A model generated the notes under the pieces. That model saw only the letters and a program-made list of their open reading frames with translations, was not told the origin of the DNA and ran no database searches. The position numbers were made by a program, and so were the translations under genes. Positions 19,781 to 30,201 of a stretch of 64,000 bases of DNA are shown here, piece after piece. The stretch is taken from contig NZ_JANLNM010000012.1 of assembly GCF_024701975.1 (NCBI RefSeq), positions 62,001 to 126,000 on the forward strand, read 5' to 3'. This DNA comes from Variovorax sp. ZS18.2.2. Lineage in GTDB: Bacteria > Pseudomonadota > Gammaproteobacteria > Burkholderiales > Burkholderiaceae_C. Within the stretch, counting starts at the first letter, position 1; each line of letters starts with the position of its first letter.

Positions 19781-20673
19781 GGCGTCTGCTCCCCGGTGGC
19801 AGCTGCGACGGCCCGGTCGGCGCGCGGCTCCTTGTAGCGCGCGTAGTCCCAGACGTACTGGTCGGGCAGGCTGCGAATCAGGCGGCCGATGCCGTCGTTC
19901 ATCGCCGCGGCCGCGTCTTCGACGGTGGCGTTCGGGTCGGTCAGCGCGGTGTCCACGATGGGCTCGAAGCGGATCACGTAGCCCGCGCCGCGCGGCAGCC
20001 GCTCGCACACGCTGAGAAAACACGCCGCACCGGTCTGCTGCGCGAGGCGCGGGAGCAAGGTCATGGTGTAGGCCGGCCGACCGAGAAACGGCACCCACAC
20101 GCCCTGCCCCATCGGCGGCACCTGGTCAGGGAGGATGCCGGTGTAGCCGCCACTGCGCAGCGTGCGGATCAGGCCGCGCACGCCGGTGTTGTTGGTCGGC
20201 AGCGTCTGCAGGCCTGGCCGGTCGCGCGAGCCCGCGGCGATCAGATCGGCCATCCACTTCTTGCGCGCCGGACGGAACAGCGCGGTGATCGGGCCGAAGG
20301 CCTCGAAGAAGCGCTCGCCGATCGCCTGGCCGCACATCTCCCAGCTGCCCAGGTGCGGCGCAACCAGAATCACGCCCTTCTTCGCCCGCATGGCGGCCTC
20401 GAAGGCCTCGACGCCTTCCCAACGCACCACGCGCGGCAGCACGCTTTCTCCTTGCGGTCGCAGCCACAGCCAGGGCAACTCGGACGCCATATGGCCGGCG
20501 GCGGCGATGGCCGGACGGTATTGGTCGGGGGCAAAACCCGCGCTTTCGGCATTGGCCTTGAATCGGCGGCGGTAGTCCGGCGCGCAGAACCAGACCAGCC
20601 AGCCCAGCATGGCACCCAGGCGATGCATCAACGGCATCGGCACGCGGGCAAGCAGGCGGAACAGGGTCATCAT
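19777..20673 (-). CDS. Lipid A biosynthesis acyltransferase (LpxL/HtrB family), first copy
   Basis: 298-residue homologue with an N-terminal membrane helix region (LGAMLGWLVWFCA), catalytic APHLGSWEMCG (HX4E variant), PARKKWM, GYTGILPDQVPPMGQGVWVPFLG and PDQYVWDYARYK. The start is MMTLFRLLARVP at 20673 or the next Met; the frame is open further upstream but enters the metK leader. First of a coupled pair, divergent from metK. Confidence 0.88.
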   Translation of the reverse strand: MMTLFRLLARVPMPLMHRLGAMLGWLVWFCAPDYRRRFKANAESAGFAPDQYRPAIAAAGHMASELPWLWLRPQGESVLPRVVRWEGVEAFEAAMRAKKGVILVAPHLGSWEMCGQAIGERFFEAFGPITALFRPARKKWMADLIAAGSRDRPGLQTLPTNNTGVRGLIRTLRSGGYTGILPDQVPPMGQGVWVPFLGRPAYTMTLLPRLAQQTGAACFLSVCERLPRGAGYVIRFEPIVDTALTDPNATVEDAAAAMNDGIGRLIRSLPDQYVWDYARYKEPRADRAVAAATGEQTP

Positions 20674-20734
20674 TGAAACGGGAGGGGAGTCAAAAAACGG
20701 ACGCGCGCGCATGGTATTGCGCGGCTCGAATAGA

Positions 20735-20890
20735 ATGCAAATTGTCGCCGAGTTACGGAACAACTTGCAGGGCGACAACCACAAGCGCGAAGCGATTGTG
20801 CCCCGCCGATTCTTCGGCATCTGCTAAAGCGTTCGCCAGGGCTCCGCAGAGTTGGCAACGCGCCAAACCACTTCAAGGAGCTTTGAAAAA
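20735..20890 (+). promoter_or_regulatory. metK leader region, possible structured 5' UTR
   Basis: About 150 bases of plus-strand leader before metK contain several small hairpins, for example CACAAGCGCGAAGCGATTGTG and GCCGATTCTTCGGC. It ends in AAGGAGCTTTGAAAAA before the ATG. I do not recognise a known SAM or SAH riboswitch consensus here; a leader role in metK control is only a possibility. Confidence 0.25.
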
Positions 20891-22072
<1,182 letters not shown>

Positions 22073-22095
22073 TCCCTGGGCTTTCGCCCTTTTCA

Positions 22096-22126
22096 CGCAA
22101 ATGCCGGCCCTGTGCCGGCATTTGCG
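22096..22126 (+). terminator. Terminator hairpin after metK
   Basis: Perfect 12-base arms GCAAATGCCGGC / GCCGGCATTTGC around a five-base loop, 24 bases after the metK stop. The run after the stem is weak in T (GCTTCTGG), so termination may be bidirectional or Rho-assisted. Confidence 0.65.
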
Positions 22127-22172
22127 CTTCTGGCATACCCCAACGCAAATTTGCTGGTGGCTGGCGGCATTG

Positions 22173-22208
22173 TGTGTAAAACTTAAGCATCTTGTGAAAG
22201 TTTTACAA
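22173..22208. promoter_or_regulatory. Dyad symmetry upstream of the XRE-cupin regulator, candidate operator
   Basis: Inverted repeat GTAAAACTT - 13 bases - AAGTTTTAC (22176-22206), ending ten bases before the GTG start of the regulator gene. The position and symmetry fit an autoregulatory operator or an overlapping promoter. Function is inferred from place only. Confidence 0.45.
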
Positions 22209-22216
22209 AGGCCACG

Positions 22217-22864
22217 GTGTCGCAATTGCCGGTTCGTCCGCCTCCAGCCCCCGTCCAACCGCCTGATGCGCCCGGGGCGCAGCGCATCCATTCGGTCATC
22301 GACCTCTGGCTCGGGGAGCAATTGCGCAGAAGGCGGCAGGCGCTGGGCCGCTCGCTGCAGCAGGTGGCTCAGGCCTGCGGCATTTCGGTCAGCCTGCTGA
22401 GCCAGCTCGAACGCGGGCTGCGCTCCATCTCCATGCGCACCCTCGGCGCGCTGGCGCAGGAGCTGCAACTGCCCATCGAGACCCTGGTGCGCAACACCCA
22501 GTACAGCGAAGGCGAGGCCAAGGGTGCGGTGGCGCGCGCCGGCACGCACAAGCGCATCGACCTCGGCGACAAGGGCATCCACAAGGAAAACCTCACGCCG
22601 CCAGCTGCTGCGGGCGGCGTCGAGATGTACCGCGCGGTGATCGATCCGGGCGGCTCCACCGGCGACGACCTGTTCTTCACGCGCAAGGGCGAGCAGGTCG
22701 GCTACGTCATCGAGGGCCAGCTCGAGCTCTTCGTGCAAGGGCAATTGCTCAAGCTCAAGGCCGGCGACAGTTTTTGCTACGACGGCGGCACGCCGCGCCG
22801 CTGGCGCAATCCCGGCACCACGCCCACCACCGTCCTGTGGGCGATCACATGTTCACCCGGATGA
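22217..22864 (+). CDS. XRE-family regulator with C-terminal cupin domain (PuuR type)
   Basis: 215-residue one-component regulator. The N-terminal helix-turn-helix (about residues 38-90) reads LGRSLQQVAQACGISVSLLSQLERGLRSIS; the C-terminal cupin has EQVGYVIEGQLELFVQGQLLKLKAGDSFCYDGGTPRRWRNPG. This architecture is that of PuuR-like regulators of polyamine and amino-acid catabolism, in agreement with the downstream PuuB-like oxidase. The start is a GTG at 22217. It lies directly upstream of the ABC transporter genes on the same strand. Confidence 0.88.
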   Translation: MSQLPVRPPPAPVQPPDAPGAQRIHSVIDLWLGEQLRRRRQALGRSLQQVAQACGISVSLLSQLERGLRSISMRTLGALAQELQLPIETLVRNTQYSEGEAKGAVARAGTHKRIDLGDKGIHKENLTPPAAAGGVEMYRAVIDPGGSTGDDLFFTRKGEQVGYVIEGQLELFVQGQLLKLKAGDSFCYDGGTPRRWRNPGTTPTTVLWAITCSPG

Positions 22865-22964
22865 GCCCCGGCCCAACGGCGGGGCCATCCGACTGAAGCA
22901 CCCAGGGCAGCGCTATACCCGCTGCCGCATGGCATCCGATCTTTTTTTCAAAGAGGAACTCACC

Positions 22965-23735
22965 ATGAAAATCGCTTCGTCCCTTGCAGCCTTCCTGCTG
23001 GCCACGCTGAGCATGGCCTTCGGTGGCCAGGCCTCGGCCCAGACCGTGCTGAAGGTCGGGTCCACGCCCACCGGCAACCCGTTCACCTTTCTGGACACCA
23101 AGACCAACACCATCGACGGCATCATGGCGGACATCGTCAAGGCCGTCGGCAAGACCTCGGGCTTCGAAGTGCAGATCGAGCCGATGCAGTTCTCGGCGCT
23201 GATCGGTTCGCTCACTTCCAAGCGCATCGACCTGATCTCGGCTGCAATGTTCATCACGCCAGTGCGCCAGGAAGTGGTGGACTTCTCGCAACCCATCTAC
23301 AGTTACGGCGAAGGCATCGTGGTGCCCGTGAAGGACACCACCGCCTACCGCAGCTTCGCCGAGTTCAAGGGCAAGCGCATGGGCGTGCAGGTTGGCACCG
23401 CCTTCGTCGAGCCGCTGCAAAAGCTAGAAAAGCTCGGCATCTTCAGCGAGGTCAAGCTCTACGACACCACCGCCGACCTGATGCGCGACGCCAATGCCGG
23501 GCGCATCGACGCGGGCGTGCTCGACTACCCCATTGCGGCCTACGCGATCTCGAAGAACGTGTTCCCGAACCTGCGCATGGTCACGACCTACCAGCCCACC
23601 ATGGTCAACAGCATCGGCATCGCCACGCGCAAGGGCGACACCGAAACCATGGGCAAGGTGAACGCGGCGCTCACCAAGTTGAAGGCCGACGGCAGCATCG
23701 ACGCGATCCTCAAGAAGTGGGGCTTGAACAGCTGA
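22965..23735 (+). CDS. Amino-acid-type ABC transporter, periplasmic substrate-binding protein
   Basis: 256-residue family 3 solute-binding protein. The signal peptide MKIASSLAAFLLATLSMAFG is cleaved near GQASAQ; LKVGSTPTGNPFTFLDTKTNTIDGIMADIV, RQEVVDFSQPIYSYGEGIVV and FKGKRMGVQVGTAFVEPL are typical. A consensus RBS (AGAGGAACTCACC) precedes ATG 22965. First gene of a three-gene transporter operon. The ligand is unknown; neighbours suggest an amine or amino acid. Confidence 0.9.
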   Translation: MKIASSLAAFLLATLSMAFGGQASAQTVLKVGSTPTGNPFTFLDTKTNTIDGIMADIVKAVGKTSGFEVQIEPMQFSALIGSLTSKRIDLISAAMFITPVRQEVVDFSQPIYSYGEGIVVPVKDTTAYRSFAEFKGKRMGVQVGTAFVEPLQKLEKLGIFSEVKLYDTTADLMRDANAGRIDAGVLDYPIAAYAISKNVFPNLRMVTTYQPTMVNSIGIATRKGDTETMGKVNAALTKLKADGSIDAILKKWGLNS

Positions 23736-23770
23736 GCGGCGCCAGCCCCGTCCACTGACAGGCCCCGCTC

Positions 23771-24421
23771 ATGAGCACCTTCCTGCACAACGTCTGGGAG
23801 TTCCTGCCGATCCTGCTCCAGGGCGCCAAGCTCACGGTGCTGGTGACGCTGGGCTCGCTGGTGATCTCCACGCTGCTCGGCCTGGTCTGGGCCGCGATGC
23901 GGGTCTCGGGCATCCCGTTGCTCGCCAAGATCAGCGCTGGCGTCATCAACCTGCTGCGCGGCATTCCGATCATCGTGCTGCTGTTCTTCATCTACTTCGT
24001 AATGCCCGACTTCGGCATCTCGCTGACGGCGCTGCAAGCCGGCATCCTGGGCCTGGGCATCGCCTACTCGGCCTACCAGTCGGAGAACTTCCGCGCCGGC
24101 ATCGAGGCTGTGGACCACGGCCAGGTGGAGGCCGCGCAGGCCATGGGCATGAGCTGGCGGCTCACGATGCGGCGCGTGGTGTTGCCGCAGGCCTTCAGGA
24201 TCACACTGCCCTCCTACGGCAACATCATGATCATGATGCTCAAGGACTCGTCGCAGGCCTCGACCATCACCGTGGCCGAGCTTGCGCTGCAGGGCAAGCT
24301 GATCGCCACCTCGACCTTCCAGAACGCCACCGTGTTCTCGCTGGTGGCGCTGCTCTACCTGATCATGTGCGTGCCGCTCATCCTGCTGGTGCGCCACTTC
24401 GAGAAGCGGGGCAAGAAATGA
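23771..24421 (+). CDS. Amino-acid-type ABC transporter permease
   Basis: 216-residue inner-membrane permease of the HisMQ type. It has five membrane helices and the EAA loop EAAQAMGMSWRLTMRRVVLPQAFRITLPSYGN, where the ATPase docks. The early helix contains LKLTVLVTLGSLVISTLLGLVWA. Its stop overlaps the ATPase start (ATGA). Confidence 0.92.
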   Translation: MSTFLHNVWEFLPILLQGAKLTVLVTLGSLVISTLLGLVWAAMRVSGIPLLAKISAGVINLLRGIPIIVLLFFIYFVMPDFGISLTALQAGILGLGIAYSAYQSENFRAGIEAVDHGQVEAAQAMGMSWRLTMRRVVLPQAFRITLPSYGNIMIMMLKDSSQASTITVAELALQGKLIATSTFQNATVFSLVALLYLIMCVPLILLVRHFEKRGKK

Positions 24422-25149
24422 TCGAGATCCGCGGCCTGCAGAAGTCCTTCGGCAGCCACCATGTGCTCAAGGGCATCGACGCTTCGATCGTGCAGGGCGA
24501 GGTGGTCTGCATCGTCGGGCCTTCGGGCTCGGGCAAGTCCACCATCCTGCGCTGCATCAACGGGCTCGAGAGCTACTCGGGCGGCAGCGTCGACATCGAC
24601 GGCCTGCGCGTGGACCGGCAGCACGCATCGATCAAGGCGATCCGCGCCGAGGTGGCGATGGTGTTCCAGCGCTTCAACCTGTTCCCGCACCGCACGGTGC
24701 TGGAGAACGTGATCGAGGGACCCGTCTACGTGAAGGGCGAAGACCGCTCCGCTGCCATCGTGCATGCGAAGGAGCTGCTCGCGAGCGTCGGCCTGGCCGA
24801 CAAGGCCGCGGCGCATCCGCCCGAGCTCTCCGGCGGGCAGCAACAGCGTGTGGCCATTGCACGCGCGCTGGCGATGCGGCCCAAGGCCATCCTGTTCGAC
24901 GAGCCAACCTCGGCGCTGGACCCCGAACTCGTCGGCGACGTGCTGCAGGTGATGCGCAAGCTCGCCGGCACCGGCATGACGATGGTGGTGGTCACGCACG
25001 AGATGCAGTTCGCGCGCGAGGTGGCCGACCGCGTAATCTTCATCGACGGCGGCGTGATCGTCGAACAGGGCCCCGCCGCCGCGCTGCTCAACAACCCGCA
25101 GAACCCGCGCACGCAGGACTTCCTGCGCCGCGTGCTCCATCCGATCTGA
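24418..25149 (+). CDS. Amino-acid-type ABC transporter ATP-binding protein
   Basis: 243-residue ATPase of the HisP/GlnQ type. Walker A GPSGSGKST, Q-loop MVFQRFNLFPH, signature LSGGQQQR, Walker B AILFDEPTSALDPE and switch His in VTHEMQFAREV are all intact. The ATG at 24418 overlaps the permease stop by four bases. Confidence 0.94.
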   Translation: MIEIRGLQKSFGSHHVLKGIDASIVQGEVVCIVGPSGSGKSTILRCINGLESYSGGSVDIDGLRVDRQHASIKAIRAEVAMVFQRFNLFPHRTVLENVIEGPVYVKGEDRSAAIVHAKELLASVGLADKAAAHPPELSGGQQQRVAIARALAMRPKAILFDEPTSALDPELVGDVLQVMRKLAGTGMTMVVVTHEMQFAREVADRVIFIDGGVIVEQGPAAALLNNPQNPRTQDFLRRVLHPI

Positions 25150-25158
25150 AGGGCCTCC

Positions 25159-26466
25159 ATGCCGAGCCAGTCATCGCAGGAATTCTTTCCGCTCACCCCG
25201 TCGCTCTGGGCCGCCACCGCGGTGCCCGCACCGCCGACCACACCGCTGGATGCCGACACGCAGGCCGACGTGATCGTCATCGGCGCCGGCTACTGCGGCC
25301 TCAGCACCGCCCTGCACCTGGCCGAGCGCGGCGTGCGCGTGGTCGTACTCGAAGCGAAAGAGATCGGCTTCGGCGGTTCGGGCCGCAACGGCGGCCAGGT
25401 CATTCCCGGCCTCAAACACGACCCGAGCGACTTGCTGCGGATGTTCGGCCCCGAAGAGGGCCAGCGCCTGGTCGACTTTGCCAAGGGCACGGCCGATGCG
25501 GTGTTCGAGCTGATCGACAAGCACGGCATGAACGTGCCGCGCGCGCGGCAGGGCTGGATCCAGGGCGCCCACACGCAGGCCGCCTTGCAGCTCGCCGAAC
25601 GCCGCACGCGCGACTGGCAGGCGCAGGGCGTCGCGGCCCGCCAGCTCGACCGCGGCGAGACCGCGCGCCTGCTGGGCACCGACAAATACGTCGGTGGCTG
25701 GCTCGATCCGCGCGGCGGCGGCGTGCAGCCGCTGAGCTATGCGCGCGAACTGGCGCGCGCGGCGCAGGCGGCCGGCGTGGTCATTCACACCGACACGCCG
25801 GTGACGCAACTCACCCAGGCCAACGGCAAGTGGCAGGCCTCGACCGGCCGCGGCGTGCACGTGACGGCCGAGCGCGTGGTGATGTGCACCAACGGCTACA
25901 CCGACGACCTGTGGCCGGGGCTGCGCAAGACCATCATCAACGCGAACTCGTTCCAGGTCGCGACCGAGCCACTGCCCGAGGCCGTGCGCAAGACCATCCT
26001 GCCCGAAGGCCACGTTTCGTCCGACGCGCGCAACCTGCTGCTGTACTACCGGCTGGACCACACCGGCCGCTTGCTGATGGGCGGCCGCGGCACCTTTCGC
26101 GAGCCCGATGCCGGCCAGCCCGGCGATTGGTCGCACCTCGAGCACGTGGTCGCCAAGCTGTTCCCGCAGACGGCCGGCGTGCCCATCGCATACCGCTGGT
26201 GCGGCCATGTGGCGATCACGCGCGACTACCTGCCGCATCTGCACGAACCCGCGCCCGGGTTGCTGATCGACATCGGCTGCCAGGGCCGTGGCGTCGGCCT
26301 GCAAACGCGCATGGGGCAGGCGCTGGCGCAGTACATCGCCACCGGCGACAGGAAGGCCCTGCCGGTGCAGCCGTCGGACATGCGGCCGTTCCCGCTATAT
26401 GGCCTGCGGCGCCTCTACGTGTCGGCCGTGATCGGCTGGTACCGCATGACCGACGGCGGCGTCTGA
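25159..26466 (+). CDS. FAD-dependent oxidoreductase, PuuB-like (DadA/PuuB superfamily)
   Basis: 435-residue flavoprotein. The dinucleotide-binding motif VIVIGAGYCGLSTALHLAERG begins near residue 38, followed by EAKEIGFGGSGRNGGQVIPG, which is characteristic of gamma-glutamylputrescine oxidase and related amine oxidases. A later C-terminal segment reads IGCQGRGVGLQTRMGQALA. It begins nine bases after the ABC ATPase stop, so uptake and oxidation are probably coupled. The exact substrate is not determinable; a polyamine derivative or amino acid is inferred from family and regulator. Confidence 0.82.
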   Translation: MPSQSSQEFFPLTPSLWAATAVPAPPTTPLDADTQADVIVIGAGYCGLSTALHLAERGVRVVVLEAKEIGFGGSGRNGGQVIPGLKHDPSDLLRMFGPEEGQRLVDFAKGTADAVFELIDKHGMNVPRARQGWIQGAHTQAALQLAERRTRDWQAQGVAARQLDRGETARLLGTDKYVGGWLDPRGGGVQPLSYARELARAAQAAGVVIHTDTPVTQLTQANGKWQASTGRGVHVTAERVVMCTNGYTDDLWPGLRKTIINANSFQVATEPLPEAVRKTILPEGHVSSDARNLLLYYRLDHTGRLLMGGRGTFREPDAGQPGDWSHLEHVVAKLFPQTAGVPIAYRWCGHVAITRDYLPHLHEPAPGLLIDIGCQGRGVGLQTRMGQALAQYIATGDRKALPVQPSDMRPFPLYGLRRLYVSAVIGWYRMTDGGV

Positions 26467-26472
26467 GTTTCT

Positions 26473-28602
26473 TCAGAAGCGGTAGACGCCGCTCAGGCCC
26501 ACGGTCCAGTTGCGACCCGGCGCGGGCTCGTAGTAGCGCGCATTGCCCTCGTTGACGATGACCGAGCCCACGTAACGCCGGTCGAACAGGTTGTCGACAC
26601 GCGCGAAGGCGTTGAACTCCCAACGCTCCCATTTCTTCAGATAGCCCGCATACAGCGCAGCGACGGCATAGCCCGGCGCGCTCGCGGTGTTGACGTCGTT
26701 CGCCTGGATGCGGCCGAGCGCGCGCATCTCGACACCGGCGCGCCAGCCCTCGGGCGGCACCCAGCCCAGCGACGCGAACAGCGACTGCCGCGCGATGCCC
26801 GGAATGCGGTTGCCGCCCGCCACGGTGTTGGCGGCCGCACAGGGCGACGGCGAACAGAAGGCATCGCGGTACGTCGCATCGAGCCAGGTGTAGGCCAGCT
26901 GCGTGCGCCAGTGGTTCGACGTCTCGTGCTGCCAGCCCAGCTCGAAGCCGTTGCGCCGCGTGCGCCCCGCGTTCTGGAAGGTGGCACGGCCGCCGACGTT
27001 GGTGTCGGTCACGATCTCGTCGCGCGTGCGGGTCTGGAACAGCGCCGCCGTCAGCAGCCCGCCGGCGAGCCGCGCCTTCGCACCCAATTCCACGCTGTCG
27101 TTCACCGATGGCCGCAGCGCGAAGTTGAGGCCGCTCGCGCCGCCCGAGCGGTACGAGAGTTCGTTGAGCGTCGGCGTCTCGAACCCGCGGCCGATGGAGC
27201 CGTAGAGCGCAAGGTCCGGCGTCGCCTGGTAGCGCAGTGACGCCACGGGCAGCGTCTTGCTGTAGCGCGCGGTGCCGCTGTCGTCGCGGTTCGCGCCCAC
27301 GATGTAGCGGTCGTTCGATGCGAAGTGCACGCTGCTGCGGCGCACGCCGGCCTCGAGCGTCCAGCGGTCGGTGAAGCGCCAGGTGGCCTGCGCGTAAGGG
27401 TCGAGATTCCAGACCTCGTTGCGCTCGCTGCGACGCAGGCGCCCCTGCACGCCCAGCACCGGATTCGCGACGCTGCCCAGGTAGTTCTCGTAGCCGCGGC
27501 GGCGTTCGCGCAGGCTGTCGTAGCCGAGGCCCGCCACCACGTCGAGCGGCCGGTCAGCGAGTTGCAGCGCAGCAGTCCAGCGCACATCGACGCCACCGTA
27601 CTGTCGCGAGAGATCGATCACGCCGCCCGCATGCTGCGGGCTCTGCTGCGCCGAGGGCGGGATCGACTGGTACTGCGTGGTCTTGCGCTCGCCGCCGTAG
27701 ACCATGAGGCGCAACCCCTGCGTCGCGTCGATGCGCCGTTCGTAGAGAAGGCCGAGCTGCGTCTGCTCGACCGTCTTGCGCGTGTCGTACTGCGTCGCGA
27801 GCGGCGCGTTGCGCGGCGCGAGCGCGTACTGATCGGCGGTCAGGCCCAGCGGATCCTGCGCATCGATGCGCACGCTGTTCAGAACGATCGTGAGCTTGTC
27901 ACCGTTGTCCAGCGCAATGCCCAGCTTGCCGTTGGCGATGTCGCGCCGCGCGGCGCTGTGATCGCGCCAGCCGTCGGTGCGAAAGCGGCTCGCGCCCAGC
28001 AGGTAGTCGACGGCGCCCTGCGACCCGCTGAGCTGCATCGACTGACGCCAGGTGCCGAAGCTGCCGCCAGCCGCGGAATAGGAAAGACGCGGCGCGCCCT
28101 CCCCCGATGCGGTGAAGGCCTGCAGCACGCCGCCCGACGAGTTGCCGTAGAGCGCGGAGAACGGTCCGCGCAAGACCTCGACGCGATCGACGGAGCCGAT
28201 GTCGATGTTCGACGTCTGCCCCTGCCCGTCGGGCAGCGTGGCCGGAATGCCATCGACATAGAGCCGCACCCCGCGCACGCCGAAGGTCGAGCGCGCGCCG
28301 AAGCCACGGATCGACAGCTGCAGGTCCTGCGCGTAGTTCAACCGGTTCTGCACCTGCAGCCCCGGCACCGCGCCGAGGCTTTCGGAGAGGTTCACCTGCA
28401 GGCGACTGTCGCGCATCTCCTCGCCATCGACCCGGTCGACCGAGCCGGGCACGTTGAACGGCGCGACCTGGCCGCGCGGCGTGGAGACCGTGACTTCGCG
28501 CAGTTGCCCCACCACCTCGGCCTGCTGCGTCTGTTGCGCCCGCACGGGCAGCGAGGCATTGATCAGCAGGCAGGCAGCGGCGGCAACGGGCGCGAATTTC
28601 AT
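26473..28602 (-). CDS. TonB-dependent outer-membrane receptor (YncD/PqqU-like plug)
   Basis: 709-residue receptor with a signal peptide ending PVRAQ. The plug domain carries VSTPRG, SLGAVPGLQVQNRLNYAQDLQLSIRGFGARSTFGVRGVRLYVDGIPATLPDGQG and VEVLRGPFSALYGNSSGGV; a 22-strand barrel ends in a C-terminal Phe (GVYRF). The start ATG 28602 is chosen because the signal peptide begins there. It is last in a probable operon after the phytase-like and phosphoesterase genes, suggesting uptake of a product or a phosphorylated ligand. The ligand itself is unknown. Confidence 0.88.
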   Translation of the reverse strand: MKFAPVAAAACLLINASLPVRAQQTQQAEVVGQLREVTVSTPRGQVAPFNVPGSVDRVDGEEMRDSRLQVNLSESLGAVPGLQVQNRLNYAQDLQLSIRGFGARSTFGVRGVRLYVDGIPATLPDGQGQTSNIDIGSVDRVEVLRGPFSALYGNSSGGVLQAFTASGEGAPRLSYSAAGGSFGTWRQSMQLSGSQGAVDYLLGASRFRTDGWRDHSAARRDIANGKLGIALDNGDKLTIVLNSVRIDAQDPLGLTADQYALAPRNAPLATQYDTRKTVEQTQLGLLYERRIDATQGLRLMVYGGERKTTQYQSIPPSAQQSPQHAGGVIDLSRQYGGVDVRWTAALQLADRPLDVVAGLGYDSLRERRRGYENYLGSVANPVLGVQGRLRRSERNEVWNLDPYAQATWRFTDRWTLEAGVRRSSVHFASNDRYIVGANRDDSGTARYSKTLPVASLRYQATPDLALYGSIGRGFETPTLNELSYRSGGASGLNFALRPSVNDSVELGAKARLAGGLLTAALFQTRTRDEIVTDTNVGGRATFQNAGRTRRNGFELGWQHETSNHWRTQLAYTWLDATYRDAFCSPSPCAAANTVAGGNRIPGIARQSLFASLGWVPPEGWRAGVEMRALGRIQANDVNTASAPGYAVAALYAGYLKKWERWEFNAFARVDNLFDRRYVGSVIVNEGNARYYEPAPGRNWTVGLSGVYRF

Positions 28603-28637
28603 CCGCCGATTCTGCGGCCCGTCGGCCGCAGGCGGCG

Positions 28638-30191
28638 TCAGGCTTTCACCGACGCCACGGCCAGCGGCTTGGGCAGGCGGATGCGGATGAATTCGTTGGC
28701 ATCGACCTTCGTGGGCACACGCGACGGCGAGCCGCCGGGGTAGTTGTTGTCGTTGACCAGCATCAGCGTCTGCGCATCGACGATGGTCACGACCTCCACG
28801 CACTCCATCGGGAAGGTGAAGACGCCCTCGATCGTCGCGTCGCCGCCGAGCCCCTTCGGATCGAGCAGGTTCATCAGGTCGACAACCTCCTCCTTCTTCA
28901 GGTAGCCGTCGCTGTCGGCCCGGGTGATGTCGACCTTGAAGATGCGCTTGAAGCGCGCCGCATTGCGCGACGTGCCCGAGGCGGCGAACTTGCCGGTGCG
29001 CACGTCGCCCGCGCCGCTGTCCTTCTCGACCACGAGGAACTCTGTGTCGTTGATGGCGGCCATGTCGTTCACGCTGTAGACCTCGGTCTCCAGGTTGCCG
29101 TCGCCGTTGATGCGCTGGCCGGTGCTTACGCGGTAGGCGAAGGTCTTCGGCTCGAAGTTCTGCGAGGCGATGTCGTACACGCTGATGAGGCGGCGCTGTG
29201 CGTTGTCGCCGCTCAGCTCCTTCTCGAACATCGCATACAGCTTGGTGCGGCTGGTGTTGAGTGCCATGCTCTCCAGGCCGCCCGAGCCGCCCAGGTTGGC
29301 CACCGAAGTGTTCGACTGGATGTACGGGTTGTTCGAGGTCTGCACCAGCGGATTGGCGCCGAGCTTCACGAGGTTGGGCATCTGCACCTCGCGCGACAAG
29401 AGGCGCCCCTTGTTGTCGAACTTCAGGATGAAGGGGCCGAACTCGTCACCGATCCAGAGGTTGCCCTGTGCATCGACCTGCAGCGACTCGGGGTCGATGT
29501 CGTAGCCGGTGAGCAGGCGGCCCGCGGTGATGACCGGGTCCACCGGGATCGTCTGGCCGGCTGGCGACACCGAGGTGCCGGGGTAGTTGGCCATGTCCGC
29601 GACGATGCCGTAGCCGAGGTTGCGGTTCGGGTCGCTCAAGCGCACGTAGCTCTCGGCGGTGAATTCGGCGAGCGCCGCACCGGTCTGGAAGTTGACGGGG
29701 ATCAGCTTGCCTTGCGCCCAGTCGAACTTGACGGCATAGACATGCAGCAAGGCGTCCGGCGATGCGGCACGGCCGCCGAAGCCGTTGTCCTGCATCACGT
29801 AGAAGACGCCCGCCATCGGGCTCGGCACCATCGCCGAGAAGCCCTGCATGGGCTGCTTGTTCTGGAACGGCAGCGCGTAGCCGTAGACATCCTTGGCGCG
29901 CGTGAGGTCGCCGCCGGAGATGAACTGGCCCGACGTGGGGCCGGCCACGTAACTGTCGGCGGCGAGCACGGCGCGGCCTGTGAGCGTGGGGGCGCTGACT
30001 TCGGGTTCGGGCCCCGGCGCGGGGGCTGGTGCGGGAGCCGGCGCGGGTGCCGGGGCAGGCACGGGCAGGAACGGCAGCCCGCCGCCGCTTCCTCCGCCAC
30101 CGCATCCGGCCAGGATGGCGCTGCCCGCGCCGAGCAGGACGCCGCGGCGCTTCAGGTGGCCGGACGGTTTCTTGTTTGCTTGATCGGTCAT
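28638..30191 (-). CDS. Exported phytase-like esterase-domain lipoprotein
   Basis: 517-residue protein with a Tat-like N-terminus (LKRRGVLLGAGSAILAGC, lipobox LAGC) and a Gly-rich then Ala-Pro linker (APAPAPAPAPAP). The large domain has GFSAMVPSPMAGVFYVMQDNGFGGRA, DIDPESLQVDAQGNLWIGDEFGPFILKFD, LESMALNTSRTKLYAMFEKE and a terminal VNDNNYPG. This pattern belongs to the 'esterase-like activity of phytase' family; hydrolytic activity is not proven by sequence. It lies 10 bases after the metallophosphoesterase gene on the same strand. Confidence 0.8.
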   Translation of the reverse strand: MTDQANKKPSGHLKRRGVLLGAGSAILAGCGGGGSGGGLPFLPVPAPAPAPAPAPAPAPGPEPEVSAPTLTGRAVLAADSYVAGPTSGQFISGGDLTRAKDVYGYALPFQNKQPMQGFSAMVPSPMAGVFYVMQDNGFGGRAASPDALLHVYAVKFDWAQGKLIPVNFQTGAALAEFTAESYVRLSDPNRNLGYGIVADMANYPGTSVSPAGQTIPVDPVITAGRLLTGYDIDPESLQVDAQGNLWIGDEFGPFILKFDNKGRLLSREVQMPNLVKLGANPLVQTSNNPYIQSNTSVANLGGSGGLESMALNTSRTKLYAMFEKELSGDNAQRRLISVYDIASQNFEPKTFAYRVSTGQRINGDGNLETEVYSVNDMAAINDTEFLVVEKDSGAGDVRTGKFAASGTSRNAARFKRIFKVDITRADSDGYLKKEEVVDLMNLLDPKGLGGDATIEGVFTFPMECVEVVTIVDAQTLMLVNDNNYPGGSPSRVPTKVDANEFIRIRLPKPLAVASVKA

Positions 30192-30201
30192 GTCGTGCGT
30201 C

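Noticed and set aside
20735..20890. SAH or SAM-II riboswitch before metK
   Set aside because: None of the consensus blocks I know for these riboswitches is present; reported only as a possible structured leader.
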